A stretch of 64,000 nucleotides of DNA from Xenopus tropicalis (taxonomy: Eukaryota; Chordata; Amphibia; Anura; Pipidae), in assembly GCF_000004195.4 (NCBI RefSeq), contig NC_030685.2:51763516-51827515 (forward strand), in the 5' to 3' direction. Shown here in pieces: positions 46,691-58,470 of the stretch; position 1 is the stretch's first letter; each line of letters begins with the position of its first letter. The position numbers and the translations under genes are program-made. Below the pieces are notes generated by a model that did not search any database, was not told where the DNA came from, and worked only from the letters and a program-made list of their open reading frames with translations.

Positions 46691-48426
46691 TTCTTGATGT
46701 TTGAATAAAGCATGCTGTAACTGTAGAAAGAAATGTAAATGTTAGTCAGTAAACGAATCAGTTGCTTTACATAGAAAAAAATAATCAGATTCTGCCAAGT
46801 TGCATAAACTGAACATATTATAAAGTATCAAGAAACAGGATGACGGTTAGCAAAAAGAGAACTCTATTCATAGATCATAACAAATTATGTTAGGGGAACT
46901 AAGTAACAACATAAGAAATAATGTGTTACCATGGTTACTTTAAACATGTTTCCCATGTCTAAGGCTGTGCCCTCTCCTGGGCACCTTAACATACTAAATT
47001 TCTGTTAGCCCATGATCATTTTATAGAAATATTGGGCCAGATTTGGGTTTCTATTTTTAAGAGCTGTCCCAGTTAAAGATTGTTACTAAACTATGTGCTT
47101 GGAAAGTTCCTGTATTTAATGCGGGGTGAAGAAAATAAATGATTGCCCATAGGATAGTACCCATAGGATGCCTTTCACTGTCCCTTGCTGTTCCTTTTGA
47201 AGGGGAAATAATATCACATGGTAAACCTGTACAATCCACAAAACATAAAACCTCCCATCTCAAAAAGATACCTTGCAACTGGGCTGGTTCACTTACTTCT
47301 ATAATTCCTATTCTACCAGGACAATCATTGCTTTTTACTCCCAAATCTGTTACTAGCAAGTATGGAAAAATAATTATTAAATGTGGCTTGTTTAAAATGA
47401 GGATTACATCCCCTTCTTTTTAATAGTAATTTTTATGGGGTTCCCCCTGGCAATTTTCAAATGAAATATTATATTAGTTCCTCTAGCTATTCAGTCAGGC
47501 TATTAAACCCTTCTGGGCTAAATGCTCATGTTCATAATCTAGAAGGTACCATTTAGTGACAACCCATCAATCCTAAACTATTATTTAGAATGGTGAAAGC
47601 TAATTTACTTACGTTGGTAGCCACTTACTGCAACCCCCGTCCTTGAAAAGCATTGAGAAATCAATTATTCTCAAGTGTATAATTTATAATGGAAAGAATC
47701 CATCAATATTCTTACTGTAGATTCACACAGCTTAGCAATTTTTAAGAAATCGTATGAATGGCCATAAAACCGTATTTTAGCAGCTTCCTGTTCTTTTCCT
47801 GAAAATGTTCCAATCACTATTTTATTGCCAGTAGAAATATGTAGTCACCAAAGTAATTGTGTAAAGTGAGATATTCCAAACTTCCATTTGAATGGGCAGC
47901 ATATGCAGAACAAAGGGCAGAGTGTGCCAGTATGGGGGCCAAAGCTGTGAGCTGGCTGCTGTTATATCTTGTTTTCTATAACGTAAATGTCTTGAGTTCA
48001 ACAACCAGTGTTAGGCATTCCAGGTGTCCTGTGACATTCCCTGCAGAAAAACTGTGTAAACATGCAGAACCAACAGATTGAAACATTAAACCTGCTTATC
48101 TAATGGGTGCTTTAACAAATAGACCTACAACTCTAATTAAATGTATATTGATTTTTGCATAGTTGTAACTTTGGAAGCAATCTATGTCAGGGAATGCTGA
48201 GATACAGTTCACTTGGGTGCTATAAGGTTTTAATACTGTTTAACAAATAGAGGAAGTACTCTCTGGGATCAATAGTGCCTATTGTTTTTTTATCAAGTGT
48301 GAGGAATATGCTGCATTTCACATATGTTGTTAACTATTATTTGTCTTAGCCAAAGCCGAACCCTAAAATCTGCTGAATTCATTTTTCTTGGAAGTAAAGA
48401 AAGATTGGCAATTTTTTTCTATGATT
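46691..48426. other. no gene recognised
   Basis: Unassigned sequence. Overlapping open frames near 47057-47423 on both strands have no recognisable domain. Confidence 0.45.
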
Positions 48427-48490
48427 ATATATATATATATGCTATATATATAAATATATATCATATAGATAGATATATGTGCATATAGAT
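48427..48490. repeat. TA-rich low-complexity run
   Basis: Interrupted ta repeats with gctatatatataaatatata and tagatagatatatg. Confidence 0.8.
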
Positions 48491-48819
48491 AGAAAGAAAG
48501 TGACACAATTGCTTCCTATTTTTTAGGAAAGCACTCACAGGTTTTTTATAAGGCTGTGGATCTTTCCTTCCTTTCCCTATCACTTAGGGATAAACAAACA
48601 AAAGGCCACATTAGCAGGGGTGCTGCTGCCATGAGTTGGCTCAGGTGGCAGCAGCCCGCAGTTATCAGGGCAACAAAAAGCCACGCCGGGAGCGGAAATC
48701 CAAAGCTTGCCCAAGGGCAGCCAGAGGGCTAAGAATACTTCTGCACATTAGGAAAGTATAGCTTATATTATAGCATAGATGGATTTTTGAATAAACATTT
48801 GTTGATTTTTTTGACCTGT

Positions 48820-49491
48820 GAGTCAAAACACTAAAGTGCGATAAAACGAGCGCTATTTATAGCATGGTTAAACATGTTATTGCGTCTTATTTTTTGCGTC
48901 TTAACACACGATTCACTAAAAGGATACATGCGTTAATTTAGACACAATGCTGTTTGCGTTAGTTAAGTCGTGAAGACTATTTTCGTGTGGTATTTGACGC
49001 AACATGCGCTAATTAACGCAGCGTGCACAAACTGTTGCTGCGTGCGAATAAACGCACGCCATATTAGCCATATACGCCATTACTTTCGGAAAACTACTGT
49101 TCTGAAGATTACCATTTCCCTGCAAACTGGAGGCTACATCACTCTAGGGCCAACACATACTTGAATAAATTACACTGCAAAGTCCATATTGTGTTGCCAA
49201 AAGCTCATGAACTGTACTTTTACTGCCTGCCCCAAGTAGGTGTTAATTTTCGTACAGACTAATGCGATATTTAGCGCATCTAAGTGTTTGTGAATCATGC
49301 GTTAGTATTATTTCTGCACGAGAATTAACGCAATGCGCTAAAATTAACGCATTCGGTTGTGCTCTATTTAATGCACGCAATATGCAACTTAACCTATGCG
49401 ATAATACCTTAGCGAATCGCGCATTTTTTTGTGTCAATTTTAACGCAAAAAAACATGCGATAATGCTTATCGCACGTTAGTGAATCAACCC
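48820..49491. mobile_element. large TIR element, copy 1 of an inverted pair
   Basis: The right end reads cgttagtgaatcaaccc, the mirror of the gggttgattcactaa left end of the copy at 50063. The left end (around cactaaagtgcgataaaacg) matches the 50063 copy's right end in reverse complement. Inside are gcgttaatt-type words and the block from ccagtttgcagg (reverse) to aaaagctcatgaactgtac. The left tip is degraded and no target duplication is visible (cctgt versus taatg). Confidence 0.75.
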
Positions 49492-50062
49492 TAATGTGTC
49501 TTAGAAAATCAATTATAACAAAAAGAATATCTTCCTTAGAATACCTAGCACTTGCATAAATAATTAGGAAGGGGATGGAGCTCTCCATGTTTATATACAG
49601 AAATGTTAAGTCAGTAAACCCAAATCCGTCTGCCAAACCCAAAACTATAGGGGTCATTTTTGAATGTACGAATAGTGCACAACTGCACCTATTGACGCTA
49701 GGGATCTCAGGAGTTACTACCAACATAATCCAAACTGTAATCTTTCTTGCTGCTCACTTAAGGCTACGTTCTGTTACACTTAATGGTGGGAACATGTGGC
49801 TCAAGCTTGCAGATTATTGGCCTATCCACACAGGTAGGGAAACTGTTTAAAATATATCCAAGACTAAGAAAATAGCTCAGACAGAAGGGACAATCATTAT
49901 AGTTCAGCATACAATGCACAGGTAAACAATCCTTGCTGCATGAACTGTACTTGAACTGAAATGGTGTACTGCCCAAACTGCTCTTGGTGGACAGCATGGT
50001 AATTGCAATGAGCATTTTTTTCTCAGTAAGTAGTGCTCAAAAATTACAGACTGCAGACATGG
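49492..50062. other. 571-bp spacer between the inverted copies
   Basis: No gene recognised. Contains ggggtcatttttgaatgta at about 49651, a possible fragment of the 16862-type repeat. Confidence 0.4.
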
Positions 50063-50691
50063 GGGTTGATTCACTAAAGTGCGATAACGCTTATCGCATG
50101 CTTTTTTGCGTTAAAATTGACACGGAAAAAAACGCGTGATTCGCATGCGTTAAATAGCGCACAACTGAATGCGTTAATTTTAACGAATTGCGTTAATTAG
50201 CGCGCAGAAATAATACTAACGCATGATTCACAAATACTTAGACGCGCTAAATATCGCATTAGTCTGTGCGAAAATTAACACCTACTTGGGGCAGGTGGTA
50301 ATTATAGAAAAGTACAGTTCATGAGCTTTTGGCAACACAATATGGACTTTGCAGTGTGATTTATTCAAGTATGTGTTGGCCCTAGAGTGACGTAGCCTCC
50401 AGTTTGCAGGGAAATGGTCATTTTCAGAACAGTACTTTTACGAAAGTAATGGCGTGTATGGCCAATATGGCGTGCATTTTTTTGCACACAGTGACAATTA
50501 GCGCATGTTGCATCAAATACCGCACGAAAATAGTCTTCCCGACTTAAATAACGCAAACAGCATCGTGTCTAAATTAACGCAAGTATCCTTTTAGTGAATC
50601 GTGCGTTAAGACGCAAAAAATAAGACACAATAAAATTTTTACCGCATGCTATAAATAGCGCTCGTTTTATCGCACCTTAGTGAATAAACCC
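50063..50691. mobile_element. large TIR element, copy 2 of an inverted pair
   Basis: Left end gggttgattcactaaagtgc and right end ccttagtgaataaaccc are inverted repeats. The flanks catgg (50058-50062) and tatgg (50692-50696) match at 4 of 5 bases, fitting a 5-bp target duplication. Its sequence is the reverse complement of 48820-49491 along its length. Confidence 0.8.
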
Positions 50692-50696
50692 TATGG

Positions 50697-51000
50697 TGAT
50701 TATAAGGTATGAAGGCACACTGCCATTTAACTGACTACATAAAAAGCTAAACTACAAAGTAGTGTAATTATGTGAAAATGCAATTTTACATGATTATGTG
50801 ATTTAACTGGTTTGGGACAATTCCAAATATACAAAGGTATTTAAGGCTTTTTGTTGCCCAAGCAGGAATCCATAGAAAACACTACTATCTGTTATTAATT
50901 TTGTTAACTCATCTGCAGCAAGAAGAATGACTGTGATTGGTTTTCATGGATTACTCGCCATATGTAGATTTTATCAGTGTTGGTAAAGGAGCCCCAGTCT
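50697..51000. other. no gene recognised
   Basis: Nothing recognised. Confidence 0.4.
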
Positions 51001-51008
51001 GTCTAACT

Positions 51009-51275
51009 CGGTGATCCCCAACCAGTGGCTCATAAGCAACATGTTGCTCACCAACCCCTTGGACATTGCTCCCAGTGGCCTCAAAGCAGGTGCTCATTTT
51101 TGAATTCCTGGATTGGAGGCAAGTTTTGGTTGCATAAAAACCAATTGTACTGCCAAACAGATCCTCATTTAGGCTGCCAGTCCAAATAGGAGCTACCAAA
51201 TAGCCAATCACAGCTCTTACTTGTGTTTTTTACATTGAGTGTGGTTAAGGGGTAAAAAAAAGTTGGGGATCCCTG
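51009..51275. mobile_element. hAT-type MITE, 267 bp
   Basis: Left end cggtgatccccaac and right end gttggggatccctg are inverted repeats, close to the cagggatccccaac ends of hAT elements. They are flanked by gtctaact (51001-51008) and gtctagct (51276-51283), an 8-bp target duplication with one difference. Eight bases is the hAT hallmark. No transposase coding. Confidence 0.88.
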
Positions 51276-51283
51276 GTCTAGCT

Positions 51284-51688
51284 TATGGCCATTTCCAGAT
51301 TACTGACTTTTGCAAAATTTAGTTTTTCAAGACCAGGTAATAAATAAATAACTCCTGCTTTCTCAACCTAATGGGCAATTGTGTTTTCAGACAGAACTTA
51401 TTTTCCTTTATTTTTCCTTACTTTAATAGGCCAGGTCCCAATAAATCTGGACACTAACAGAACTGCACATCATAAAATATATTAAAAAATCAATCTATTA
51501 ACCTTTTCAAATATTCTTGCAGATATTAACCTTTGCAAAATAATGTTACATGGTGGCATTATTAAATAACAGTGTAAATATTGTAAAATTAAATTGTATT
51601 TCAAGCACAAGCTTAGAGCTCAGTTCAGTTATGTTGATGGTGTAGAAGACACCTAATAAAATATTGTTTACAATATTTAAAAAATAAC
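51284..51688. other. no gene recognised
   Basis: AT-rich, nothing recognised. Confidence 0.4.
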
Positions 51689-51731
51689 AGATAGATAGAT
51701 GATTGATTGATAGATAGATAGATAGATAGAT
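51689..51731. repeat. (GATA)n microsatellite
   Basis: About ten gata units interrupted once by gattgattga. Confidence 0.9.
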
Positions 51732-54484
51732 CAACCATTAAATAATGTATCAATATGCTCTTTACACACAATGAGAGTATTATGTAAGGGAAAGCTAACA
51801 TAATACAAGACAGAAGAACTATATTGTTTAACAATATTATTTCCCAAGAAATATAGTTAAAACTCTTATACTGTAAATGCATAACCAATCCATAATTATT
51901 TGAAGTAATTAAACCACTTTTGTATTAGTTTGCAGAGACATCAGCATGCAATTTTTGATTCAACCAGCTAGGTTGATCACATTTGATTTAGGATATTACA
52001 TTTAAACAGAAAAAAATCATTGCCCAAGTACAATAAATAAAATATTCATATCAGAAAATATGAATGTGTGGGACTCCCTATATATCTTGTAACTTGGGGT
52101 GCTTTTGCTCTTGCCACCATCTTCCAGTAGCCTGAATGTGGTAGAGTAGGAAATTATTTAATTGGTATCCTCCTGCCCTGTCCTCCTTATCCCAAATGAT
52201 ATAGGGGATGTCATGTATAACGAGATTTAGGTGATTACAGAGAAATGCATACTTGCATCATTTGCATGCTCACATATAAAGGAACTGGTCAACACAGAAC
52301 AGAATGTACTATAAAAATGTGTGTTCATGAGGTAACTGTGACATGTCATGATTGTCAGTAGCCTGAGTATCATAACCAATGAATAGATACCATTTTCTGA
52401 ATAATTTGGAGGAATTTACATTACTTCTCTGGTTGTGGGGGTATAAGAGTTGATAGAAGCCATTCTTATGACATCTGTACCACAAAATTCATTAATACAA
52501 GGTTGGTGTTTAATTATAAAAGCACATGGAGAGTCACTGGGCATGGTGTGAAAAAAGTAAAATGGATTCCCTAATACATTTACTGTTGTAGCCATTCATT
52601 ACCATGAGAATGTGTGTATGCAGGGAAACAGGGTTTGAAAGCATGAAGCCTATGCATAAAAGTGTGTCATAGAAGTCAATGAATCATGTCTGTTTTGAGT
52701 CATTTGTTCTGAGCTTTCTGGTAGAACATACACCTGCTGCTTATAAGCTAAATGTATTTTATTTTTCTCAAAACTTACCAAATGTATTTACTTAGACATC
52801 TTGACTAATATTCTGATATGTAATTGTATTTTTAAAAAAAATCTATAAAACATATTTTAAAAAAAGATAGATACCGTAACTATAGTATAATTGCATTGGT
52901 CACAATGTATATTTGCATGACATCAACCCCAGTAACTAAGGGAGTAATTTAATAAATGGACTAAAGCTATCTGTCTAGTAACCTATAGCTACCAATGAGC
53001 ATTTACTGGATACTGTATATTACTAGAACTTTAGACTTCACACATACCACAGGGAAAAAACAAAGGTAAAAAAAAATATATATATATATATATACTTAGA
53101 ATATTTTTAACAAAGTTCTAGCAGTTTGCTTTAATAATTTCCAATAAGATCATGGCAAGAAGGCAAAGGGCATTTTAGGTAAACTAGCATTCTGGATAAT
53201 ATAGAGACATGTTGGGCTCAGGTTTAGTAAGAGGTCCACGGAAGGCAAGAGTGTGTCAGTACTGTAGTATAATATTTCTACACCCTGTTATTGAGTCCCT
53301 GTTTTTGACACTGTAATGTCTGTTCAGAGATTGGCATTAGTTAAAAAGTGCAGACAGATTTCCATTACTTTCACTACAAGGCACCTATTGCATCTTGTCA
53401 TGAATTTGCAGAACTTTACTGCAGGTGTTCCCTGAAACTTGGCACATCTTTTAGCTGACCTCTCCCATCTAACTTTTAGGGAAAAAATATTTCCTCTGCT
53501 TTGTCAGCAAATCTTCCCACTTTCAGACTATTAAGGAAGTGAATCAGCCATCAAAATGTAAGCGTTTGGCAGAGTTTCCTGCCAATAAAGCAGACAGTGG
53601 GGAGTGAACGGAGGGATAGAGAATGGATAGAGAATGAGACTGCATAACTACTGAGAATTTCTCTTATCTGTCAAAGGAAACCTGGCAAAGTGATTTTCTC
53701 AATATTCACACTTCACATTCAATATATTGCAATGGACAGTCCCAAATGTAAAATCACACAAACAAGTAATATGAAATTTGTTCTGTAATTGGTTCCTTGT
53801 CACAAGCTGTAATAAATGGTCACTAGCTCAGATGGTTCAGTATTATTCCTTGCAGCCAGAATCACTGATACTTTCCTTATAGGAAAAACAATTATACTAT
53901 CATCAAAATAATTTTTTTTTATAATATAGTGTGTGAAGTCTGGTTAGAAAGATTATTATAAGTAAAAAGTTTTCTTAAAGGGCCAGAAACACATTTATAC
54001 ATAATGTGAATGTGATAGACACTTCCTTTAAATCAACATATTGTCCTAGAAGCAGGCCACTCACTTATTGTTTTAAAGTTTTATATCAGTGCAGTGGCGT
54101 AACTTAGAAATCATCTCTCAGAAGCGAGAAAACACCTAAAAATACATTTCTAGTGATAAGCTTTGGTAAAAAAAAGAAGTCACAAAACTGCTGAAATAAT
54201 CACGCTATAACGCAAAATTTCCAAAATGCGCCTACCCATTATTTTTGACACGTACAACTTTTTTTATGCAACTGCTTTCTGTCCTGAGTCATTAACACAA
54301 ATGCCCTTAGATTTAATTTATGGGTTTGATTAGGCAACAGCTAAAGGTGTCTCTCATAACAAAAACTTCAAATAAAATATAATAGCATAGTACAACAAGA
54401 AGTATTTGGACAATAGAGCAACAAACAACATAATAATATTTTGCCCTCTGACCTCATATAAAATTCACCACCTTTAATTTATAA
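51732..54484. other. no gene recognised; possible conserved non-coding block
   Basis: A TA run lies at about 53075-53094. The part at about 53320-53620 is repeat-free and of mixed composition. No coding frames of interest. Confidence 0.4.
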
Positions 54485-54708
54485 AAGCAGTGATCTGTTA
54501 GACAATAATGTGATAAAAGCCCATTCAACAACATCCATTTATATTAATTTTTTTCCCTTCGTGCCAAAGATTCATGAGGCTGGGTAGAATCAGCCAGGCC
54601 AACCCATTGTTCAGGAACAAATTTTGAAATATTTGAAAGACATAACTAATGATTGTGATTTACAAAGCTGTACTTCATACCAATAGAATCAGAGCCATAA
54701 TTATTATC
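54485..54708 (+). pseudogene. Penelope-like element, reverse transcriptase remnant
   Basis: One plus-strand frame reads FVPKIHEAG, a stop, then NQPGQPIV, and is open again for about 30 codons including ILKYLKDIT. This order matches the LPKIHK...PPGRPIVS motif of Penelope-like reverse transcriptases, followed by the Y(V/I)KDT segment. The residues between these motifs are shortened, so part is deleted. Upstream codons from about 54485 (DLLDNNVIKA) fit the preceding region loosely. Penelope-like elements pair such an RT with a GIY-YIG nuclease, remnants of which lie 400 bases downstream on the same strand. Confidence 0.65.
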
Positions 54709-55066
54709 CTTTATTTATGTAGTGGCAACATATTTGTAACCCTTTTTACAAAGATCCCCATGAGAGTATACATGGACATGACAACTTACTGGTAACTTTA
54801 TATGTACATTGTTACAGGTTGTTCTCTTCAAGAATTAGTTTCTGTATGTCTCTGTATTTAGTAAACAATGGCAAGGGACAGCCATGGGGTCTAAATGGCT
54901 CCATCATATGCTAACCTTTTATGGCAGAATTCAAATATGCATTTATATACAACAGGCCATAGGTTTAGCGGATACATTCATAAATGGATGAGATTTATGG
55001 ATGAATGTTTGTTTTGGACAGGCTAATTAAGGGGAATATATGTACTCATCCTAGAAATGAAGCTAA

Positions 55067-55270
55067 TATACTAAGAAACCCTGTCTCAGCAAATTTATGC
55101 TATATCTGTTGAAGTGCCCATGTGACCTGGGGAAAATAATACAAGCTGTCAAGTATTATATAGGTCAGAATAAATCTGATATTAGTAGCCTTACTAAAGA
55201 CACCCCAGTTGTTAGGCACTTCAGACAGGCGTGCCTCAACACTTTAGAACAAAATATAATTGGTTCATGA
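55067..55270 (+). pseudogene. Penelope-like element, GIY-YIG endonuclease remnant
   Basis: An open frame ending at the tga at 55268-55270 reads MLYLLKCPCDL, then YYIGQNKSDI and later TPVVRHFRQA. These match, in order, the VYLLKCPC core, the YxG(K/Q) part of the GIY-YIG motif and the PVARHF motif of Penelope-like nucleases, which cut the target DNA. The usual arginine-containing helix between the second and third motifs is poorly kept. A stop lies just upstream (55064-55066). Between the RT and nuclease remnants (54709-55066) I see no clear motif. The order and strand support one decayed element. Confidence 0.72.
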
Positions 55271-56944
55271 AAATTGGTATGAGGCAATTGTACTTATACT
55301 GTACTGTGCAAGTGTCTTGTATAATAACGGGGAACCCCCCCCCCCCCTTTTTGACAAAAGCTCATTCAGTTAGGCTTATGAACTGAACTTTTAAAATATC
55401 TACATGATTTCACAAATTGAAAACTATGATACTCCATCTCTGACTTACAACAATCATTTTTCAAACCCACTTTGGATCCCAATGTTTTGGAACCCCTCGT
55501 TCACCCACTATGGAAAGCAGAGGGACTTCAAGTCTCAGAATCCTGAGGTACTGCCTTTCTGAGTCAATGGATATGCAGTCAAATACCTTATCAAGACTCT
55601 CCTCAGCTTTGCTTCTTTTTTCTTGATAGCCCCAATTACAATGGGTCTGGCAGCCAGGAAAGATTTGCTCTCTTTGCACCTGCTAGGGTCCTGAACCACC
55701 TCATGTTGGGGGCTAAAGTGTTATGCTGATTTGACCATATTCCCTGTACCTTCCTGACAGAGCTTTGGTTATATGAAACACTCTCTTGACTGGGTCCTCT
55801 TGGTAGTATTGGAAGAAAGAGTTTTATATATGCTGTTTACATTACTCAATATTATGGGCGCTAGCAGTTTTTTTTAAATCATACAAACAATAATGGGGTA
55901 ATGTAATAAAAAGTCTGCCCATATCTACTGACCCATAACATACCAGATAGGCCTGGTATCTACCATACTCACTTTTTCTCTATACTAATGGAGTAATAAT
56001 TTCTCAGTAATGGGGTAATGTAATAAAAGTCTGTCCACATCTATTAACCCATAACATAAGATGATCTTCCTCTCCAAGGCCTTCTACTTCTCTACTTCTC
56101 ATTCAGTCCAGAGAGGCCTGGTATATATTGTACCCATCTTTTCTCTTTATAATAGTCCATTCTATTTTTATTCTATTTCTATTCATAAAGCATAATTTTC
56201 ACTGACTTACACTGATTACTTTCATCCCCACTATTTTATAAATGACCCTGGGCCAATAGGGAATTCCCACCTCCAACCAAGCATGTCTAACCTGAATGTT
56301 AATCTGAATGGGGATTTCCATCTCTCCATGTACATTTTATACCCGGTGCTTTTATTTTTTCAGTATACTAGCTCAAAGTACATTCCCTGCCTTACAGATG
56401 AAAATGTTACATCTCTGTTCTAAATGTAATACCATACCAGAAAAAGTGAAGATCTTTGTCACACTGCATTACAAAGGTGTTTTTATATTGCTTTTACCAC
56501 AGTTTTCAGGAAGTTAATTTAAAAATGTACTAAAATAGAAATACGCATGGTTAAAGCTCCCTCTAGTGTATTTTATACTTTTCTGTTTAGAAAGAAGAGA
56601 GCACTTCTGGGTGTGAGTGACTACAGATGGGTACTGTTATTGCTCTTGTTGAATCAAAACTGGTCTTTTAAATGTCACTCAGGTTGTATTATAGTTATTT
56701 TAAAAACAAGCACAAGTGATATAGTGTTCAGGCAGTCAGTAGTGCCCAAGGGCATAGCGGCATCTATTGTAGATTTTGTCTTATTGCTTTCAGGAATATA
56801 TATGCAGTACATATATGTCTACTAAAGTAATTTGGATTGTGCATATACATATTAATATTTGGAATATTTTAATTCAAATCTGTAACATATATTTAGAAGT
56901 ATTAAGATATAAACTGAACAAAGGTAATAGTTAATTATCATTGG
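55271..56944. other. no gene recognised
   Basis: A 13-base C run lies at 55335-55347. The phrase aatggggtaatgtaataaaa recurs at about 55892 and 56009 (with ctgyccayatctaytracccataacata), a local direct duplication of roughly 117 bases. A 72-codon minus-strand frame at 55461-55679 has no known domain. Confidence 0.4.
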
Positions 56945-57330
56945 TACTAGGGATTTTCAGCAGTATGCATTTGCAGAAATTAGCTCTTTTTGCAAGTGGA
57001 GGAAATTTTCACAAATCTGTGCCAGTCTGTGCCAATCTTCACCATTTTTCTTTCACTGGGAAAGAACACAAGAAAAAACACCTATTAACTCCAGGGCATT
57101 TGACATAAAAAAAAATTTGAGAAAAAAACCTCTACTAACACCAATGCATTTGGCACAAGAAAAAACTTGACCATTGACTGCAATGCATTTGATGTGAGAA
57201 TAAATTTAAGAAAAATGCCTATTAACTCCAGTGCATTTGTGAAAAGTTCTGTGAAACATTAACATTTTGGGATTTTTTTCGTGGTTTTGGATTTTTTATT
57301 CAGTGAAGTGGGCAGTTTTGCTGATCAGTA
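56945..57330. repeat. degenerate interspersed repeat with ~60-bp internal units
   Basis: Between 57058 and 57240 a unit around aagaaaaaa.acctattaactcca and gtgcatttg is repeated about four times with drift. The start (gggattttcagcagtatgca) and end (tttgctgatcagtaatgag) resemble the 7715 and 8480 repeats. Confidence 0.5.
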
Positions 57331-57700
57331 ATGAGTACTGAGCGAAGGAATGGCTTTTTTTAGATGCATCATATTGCTGTTGCTTTTGCATTCATTTTGC
57401 AAAAAGTGCTAATTACCGGTCTGTCTGATTTTCACACAGTAAAACTGACTCATTGCATAAAAAGGTGTATTATAAAAATGTAATTCTAATACATAATTTG
57501 ATGCCAAATATGTGTGTAATGCATTTAAACCAAAAAAAGCAGCTGGATTCAGATAAAATATTGGCATTGTTAGATATTAAATAGCTTATTTAATATTATG
57601 TATTACATACCAGTTTATATATTTTCTACAGGTATTTGCACCATGCCTATATGTTTTATTATTATTATACATTGTTTTTGTATTATTTTTTAATCTTTCA
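57331..57700. other. no gene recognised
   Basis: AT-rich, nothing recognised. Confidence 0.4.
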
Positions 57701-58470
57701 GGGGGCATTTATGATTGTCCTATCGACCTCTTCCCAGGGTCCTCTGTTCCTTTTGGTAGAATCTATCCTTTATCAGAGCCAGAATTAAAATTCCTTAAGG
57801 AGTACATCGATGACAATCTTGCTAAGGGGTTCATTCGTCCATCAACATCTCCTGCGGAGCCGGGATCTTCTTTGTGGAAAAGAAAGATGGTTCACTTCGT
57901 CCATGCATTGATTACCGAGGCTTAAACAAGATCACTGTTAAGAACAGGTACCCACTTCCACTTGTGCCTGAATTATTCCAAAGACTTCGCTCTGCCCAAG
58001 TCTTCTCCAAATTAGACCTTCGTGGGGCTTATAATCTGGTATGTATTCATGAAGGAGATGAATGGAAGACAGCTTTTCGCACCTGTTATGGACATTTTGA
58101 GTACACGGTAATTCCTTTTGGACTTTGTAACGCACCTGCCACGTTTCAGCATTTTGTTAATGACCTCTTCCGTGATTTCCTTGACCTCTTCGTCATTGTA
58201 TATTTAGATGATATTCTTGTCTTCTCTCCTTCTATTGAAGAACATTGGATACACATGAGGAAGGTCTTTTCTAGACTTCGAACCCATAAATTTTTATGCT
58301 AAACTTGAGAAATGTGAGTTTGAGAAGTCTTCCATTGAGTTCCTGGGCTTTGTGATTTCTACTGGGGCGTAGCTATGGACTCACGCAAGATTGCTGCCGT
58401 CTTGGACTGGCCTACCCCTAATAATCGCAAAGCTGTTCAACGATTCATTGGGTTTGCAAATTTTTACTGC
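57701..58470 (+). pseudogene. Ty3/Gypsy LTR retrotransposon pol fragment (reverse transcriptase)
   Basis: This is the reverse transcriptase core of a Ty3/Gypsy element, which copies the element's RNA in cytoplasmic particles. The first part (57701-57858) reads [10 protein letters not shown] and FIRPSTSPA; a frameshift near 57855-57875 then leads into a 142-codon open frame (57874-58302). In that frame, [16 protein letters not shown] is at residues 3-18, KLDLRGAYN at 46-54 with the first catalytic aspartate, and YLDD at 110-113 with the other two. A second frameshift lies near 58295, after which the connection region continues in another frame until similarity stops at about 58470. No gag, protease, RNase H or integrase is seen. 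It is a broken, immobile piece. Confidence 0.85.
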
